Shown in pieces: positions 62,876-64,000 of a DNA stretch of 64,000 bases. A model generated the notes under the pieces. That model searched no databases, was not told the origin of the DNA, and saw nothing but the letters and a program-made list of their open reading frames with translations. Source of the stretch: Spirosoma rigui (GTDB lineage: Bacteria; Bacteroidota; Bacteroidia; Cytophagales; Spirosomataceae). A program made the position numbers and the translations under genes. Location of the stretch: the NCBI RefSeq assembly GCF_002067135.1, contig NZ_CP020105.1, positions 4,278,001 through 4,342,000 on the forward strand. Direction: 5' to 3'. Within the stretch, counting starts at the first letter, position 1. Each line of letters opens with the position of its first letter.

Positions 62876-64000
62876 AACCTCCTCTCTTTTTCCTTTTTCT
62901 GTTCCTTTCGAACGTCACACTGGCGCAGTCGACCGGCGCCAAAACCCGGCTGATTGTCCTGACCGATATCGAAAATGAACCCGACGATTCGCAGTCGCTG
63001 GTGCGTTTACTCACCTATGCCAATCAGATTCAGATTGAAGGGCTAATTGCGACAACCTCCATCCACCTGCAGAAGCGCGTAGCCCCCGAAACCATTCATC
63101 GTATCATACGCGCCTATGGCAAGGTGCAACCCAACCTGCTGAAGCACGAGCCAGGCTATCCAACCGCCCAGGCGCTGAAAACTCTGATCAAGAAAGGGTT
63201 GCCCGTTTACGGTATGGGCGGAGTGGGCCCGGGAAACGATTCGGAAGGATCGACCTGGATTATCCGGCAACTGGAAAAGCCGGACAACCGCCCCATCTGG
63301 GTGTCGGTCTGGGGGGGCGTCAATACGCTGGCGCAGGCGTTGTGGACCATTCAGAAAACCCGCACACCCGAACAGGCCGAGCGGCTTTACCGCAAACTAC
63401 GGGTCTACACCATCTCCGATCAGGACGATAGCGGCCCCTGGATTCGAAAAACGTTTCCTGGCGTATTTTACGTAGTGAGTCCCGGCTACGGGTACGAATA
63501 CGCCACCTGGCTCGGCATGAACACTGGCGAACCCGGTACCCAGCCCGAGTATGTGAGTAATGCCTGGCTGGCCGAACACATTCAGCAGGGTCATGGCCCA
63601 CTGGGCGCGCTGTACCCCGACGTTGCTTTTGGTATGGAAGGCGACACCCCGTCGTTTCTGGGCCTGATTCCGAATGGTCTGAACGTGCCCGAGCACCCCG
63701 ACTGGGGCGGCTGGGGTGGCCGTTACGTCCTACAAACGCCCACGCTGGTCGTCAGCCGGAATAAACCCGCCAATGCACCGGCCGAAACAGCCGAAACACG
63801 TCCTGTCTGGACCAACTCGGCCGATTCAGTGCTGATGCCCCGATCGTTCATGCCACAGCCCATGACTAAGGAGCCCAGAGCTGGCAAAAGTACCCGGGCC
63901 ACAATCTGGCGGTGGCGCCCCGAATTTCAGAACGATTTTGCGGCCCGGATGGACTGGTGCACCAAATCATACAAAGCCGCTAATCACCCGCCCGTACCCC
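62872..64000 (+). CDS. Secreted DUF1593 protein, 3' truncated
   Basis: The frame starts at ATG 62872, four bases into the previous stop codon, and stays open to the window end, so the gene is cut. The 376 visible residues start with a signal peptide (residues 1-19, TLAQ). RLIVLTDIENEPDDSQSLVRLL follows, then IEGLIATTSIHL, YGMGGVGPGNDSEGSTWII and VSVWGGVNTLAQALW, all typical of DUF1593, which shares the nucleoside-hydrolase fold. A second half with WRPEFQNDFAARMDW starts before the cut. Function is unknown; an exported glycoside hydrolase-like role is suggested by its neighbour. Confidence 0.8.
   Translation, partial: MKPPLFFLFLFLSNVTLAQSTGAKTRLIVLTDIENEPDDSQSLVRLLTYANQIQIEGLIATTSIHLQKRVAPETIHRIIRAYGKVQPNLLKHEPGYPTAQALKTLIKKGLPVYGMGGVGPGNDSEGSTWIIRQLEKPDNRPIWVSVWGGVNTLAQALWTIQKTRTPEQAERLYRKLRVYTISDQDDSGPWIRKTFPGVFYVVSPGYGYEYATWLGMNTGEPGTQPEYVSNAWLAEHIQQGHGPLGALYPDVAFGMEGDTPSFLGLIPNGLNVPEHPDWGGWGGRYVLQTPTLVVSRNKPANAPAETAETRPVWTNSADSVLMPRSFMPQPMTKEPRAGKSTRATIWRWRPEFQNDFAARMDWCTKSYKAANHPPVP

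Overview
The window looks like chromosomal DNA of a Bacteroidota member, most probably a cytophagalean near Spirosoma. The evidence: a gliding-motility gldC gene, two secreted proteins with type IX secretion C-terminal domains (one CHU_C/type B, one type A), a hybrid two-component system of the HTCS class, the large Bacteroidota form of IspG, and promoters with the Bacteroidota -7 motif TAnnTTTG (sometimes with TTTG or TTG about 20 bp upstream). Coding DNA is GC-rich. The longer intergenic stretches at 31.1-31.6 kb and 36.4-36.9 kb are visibly AT-rich. I see no tRNA, rRNA, insertion sequence, prophage or CRISPR array.

Layout. 0-8 kb: end of a BatE-like TPR protein, an SDR oxidoreductase, a CHU_C adhesin-like protein, an RlmD-type rRNA methyltransferase, a helix-hairpin-helix membrane protein and glycyl-tRNA synthetase. 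8-17 kb: a large secreted nuclease, an orphan LytTR regulator and an HTCS regulator. 17-31 kb: SRPBCC protein, dicarboxylate/amino-acid symporter, a NatAB-like ABC exporter, an outer-membrane protease-propeller-barrel protein, KduI, thioredoxin reductase, an M23 peptidase, a PhyH-type oxygenase and a DUF5694 protein. 31.6-37.4 kb: a compact signalling block built of two single-domain response regulators, a four-PAS histidine kinase, a GAF-like protein ending in a bare DHp helix pair, an AhpD-like redox enzyme and an H-NOX haem nitric-oxide sensor. 37-42 kb: DUF2071, a B12-type radical SAM enzyme with an unusual cysteine spacing, and a TetR gene whose operator is repeated ahead of a two-gene membrane operon. 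42-50 kb: two secreted amidohydrolase-fold proteins, a secreted unknown, a Gfo/Idh/MocA oxidoreductase and an RhlE-like helicase. 50-64 kb: IspG, small proteins, GldC, a thioredoxin-fold lipoprotein-like protein, YffB-like reductase, truncated haemoglobin, CinA, a lipoyl E2 acyltransferase coupled to a 5'-nucleotidase, and two secreted nucleoside-hydrolase-fold proteins, the last cut by the window end.

The most interesting region is the H-NOX block. H-NOX faces away from an operon encoding the AhpD-like protein, the DHp-only sensor and a response regulator, and a 9-bp inverted repeat overlaps the predicted H-NOX promoter. This suggests a nitric-oxide or redox signalling module in which the usual H-NOX partner, a complete kinase, is replaced or supplemented by a kinase fragment. 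That link is inferred from proximity and domain content and is not demonstrated by the sequence. A second clear regulatory unit is the TetR gene with two nearly identical operator-like sites.
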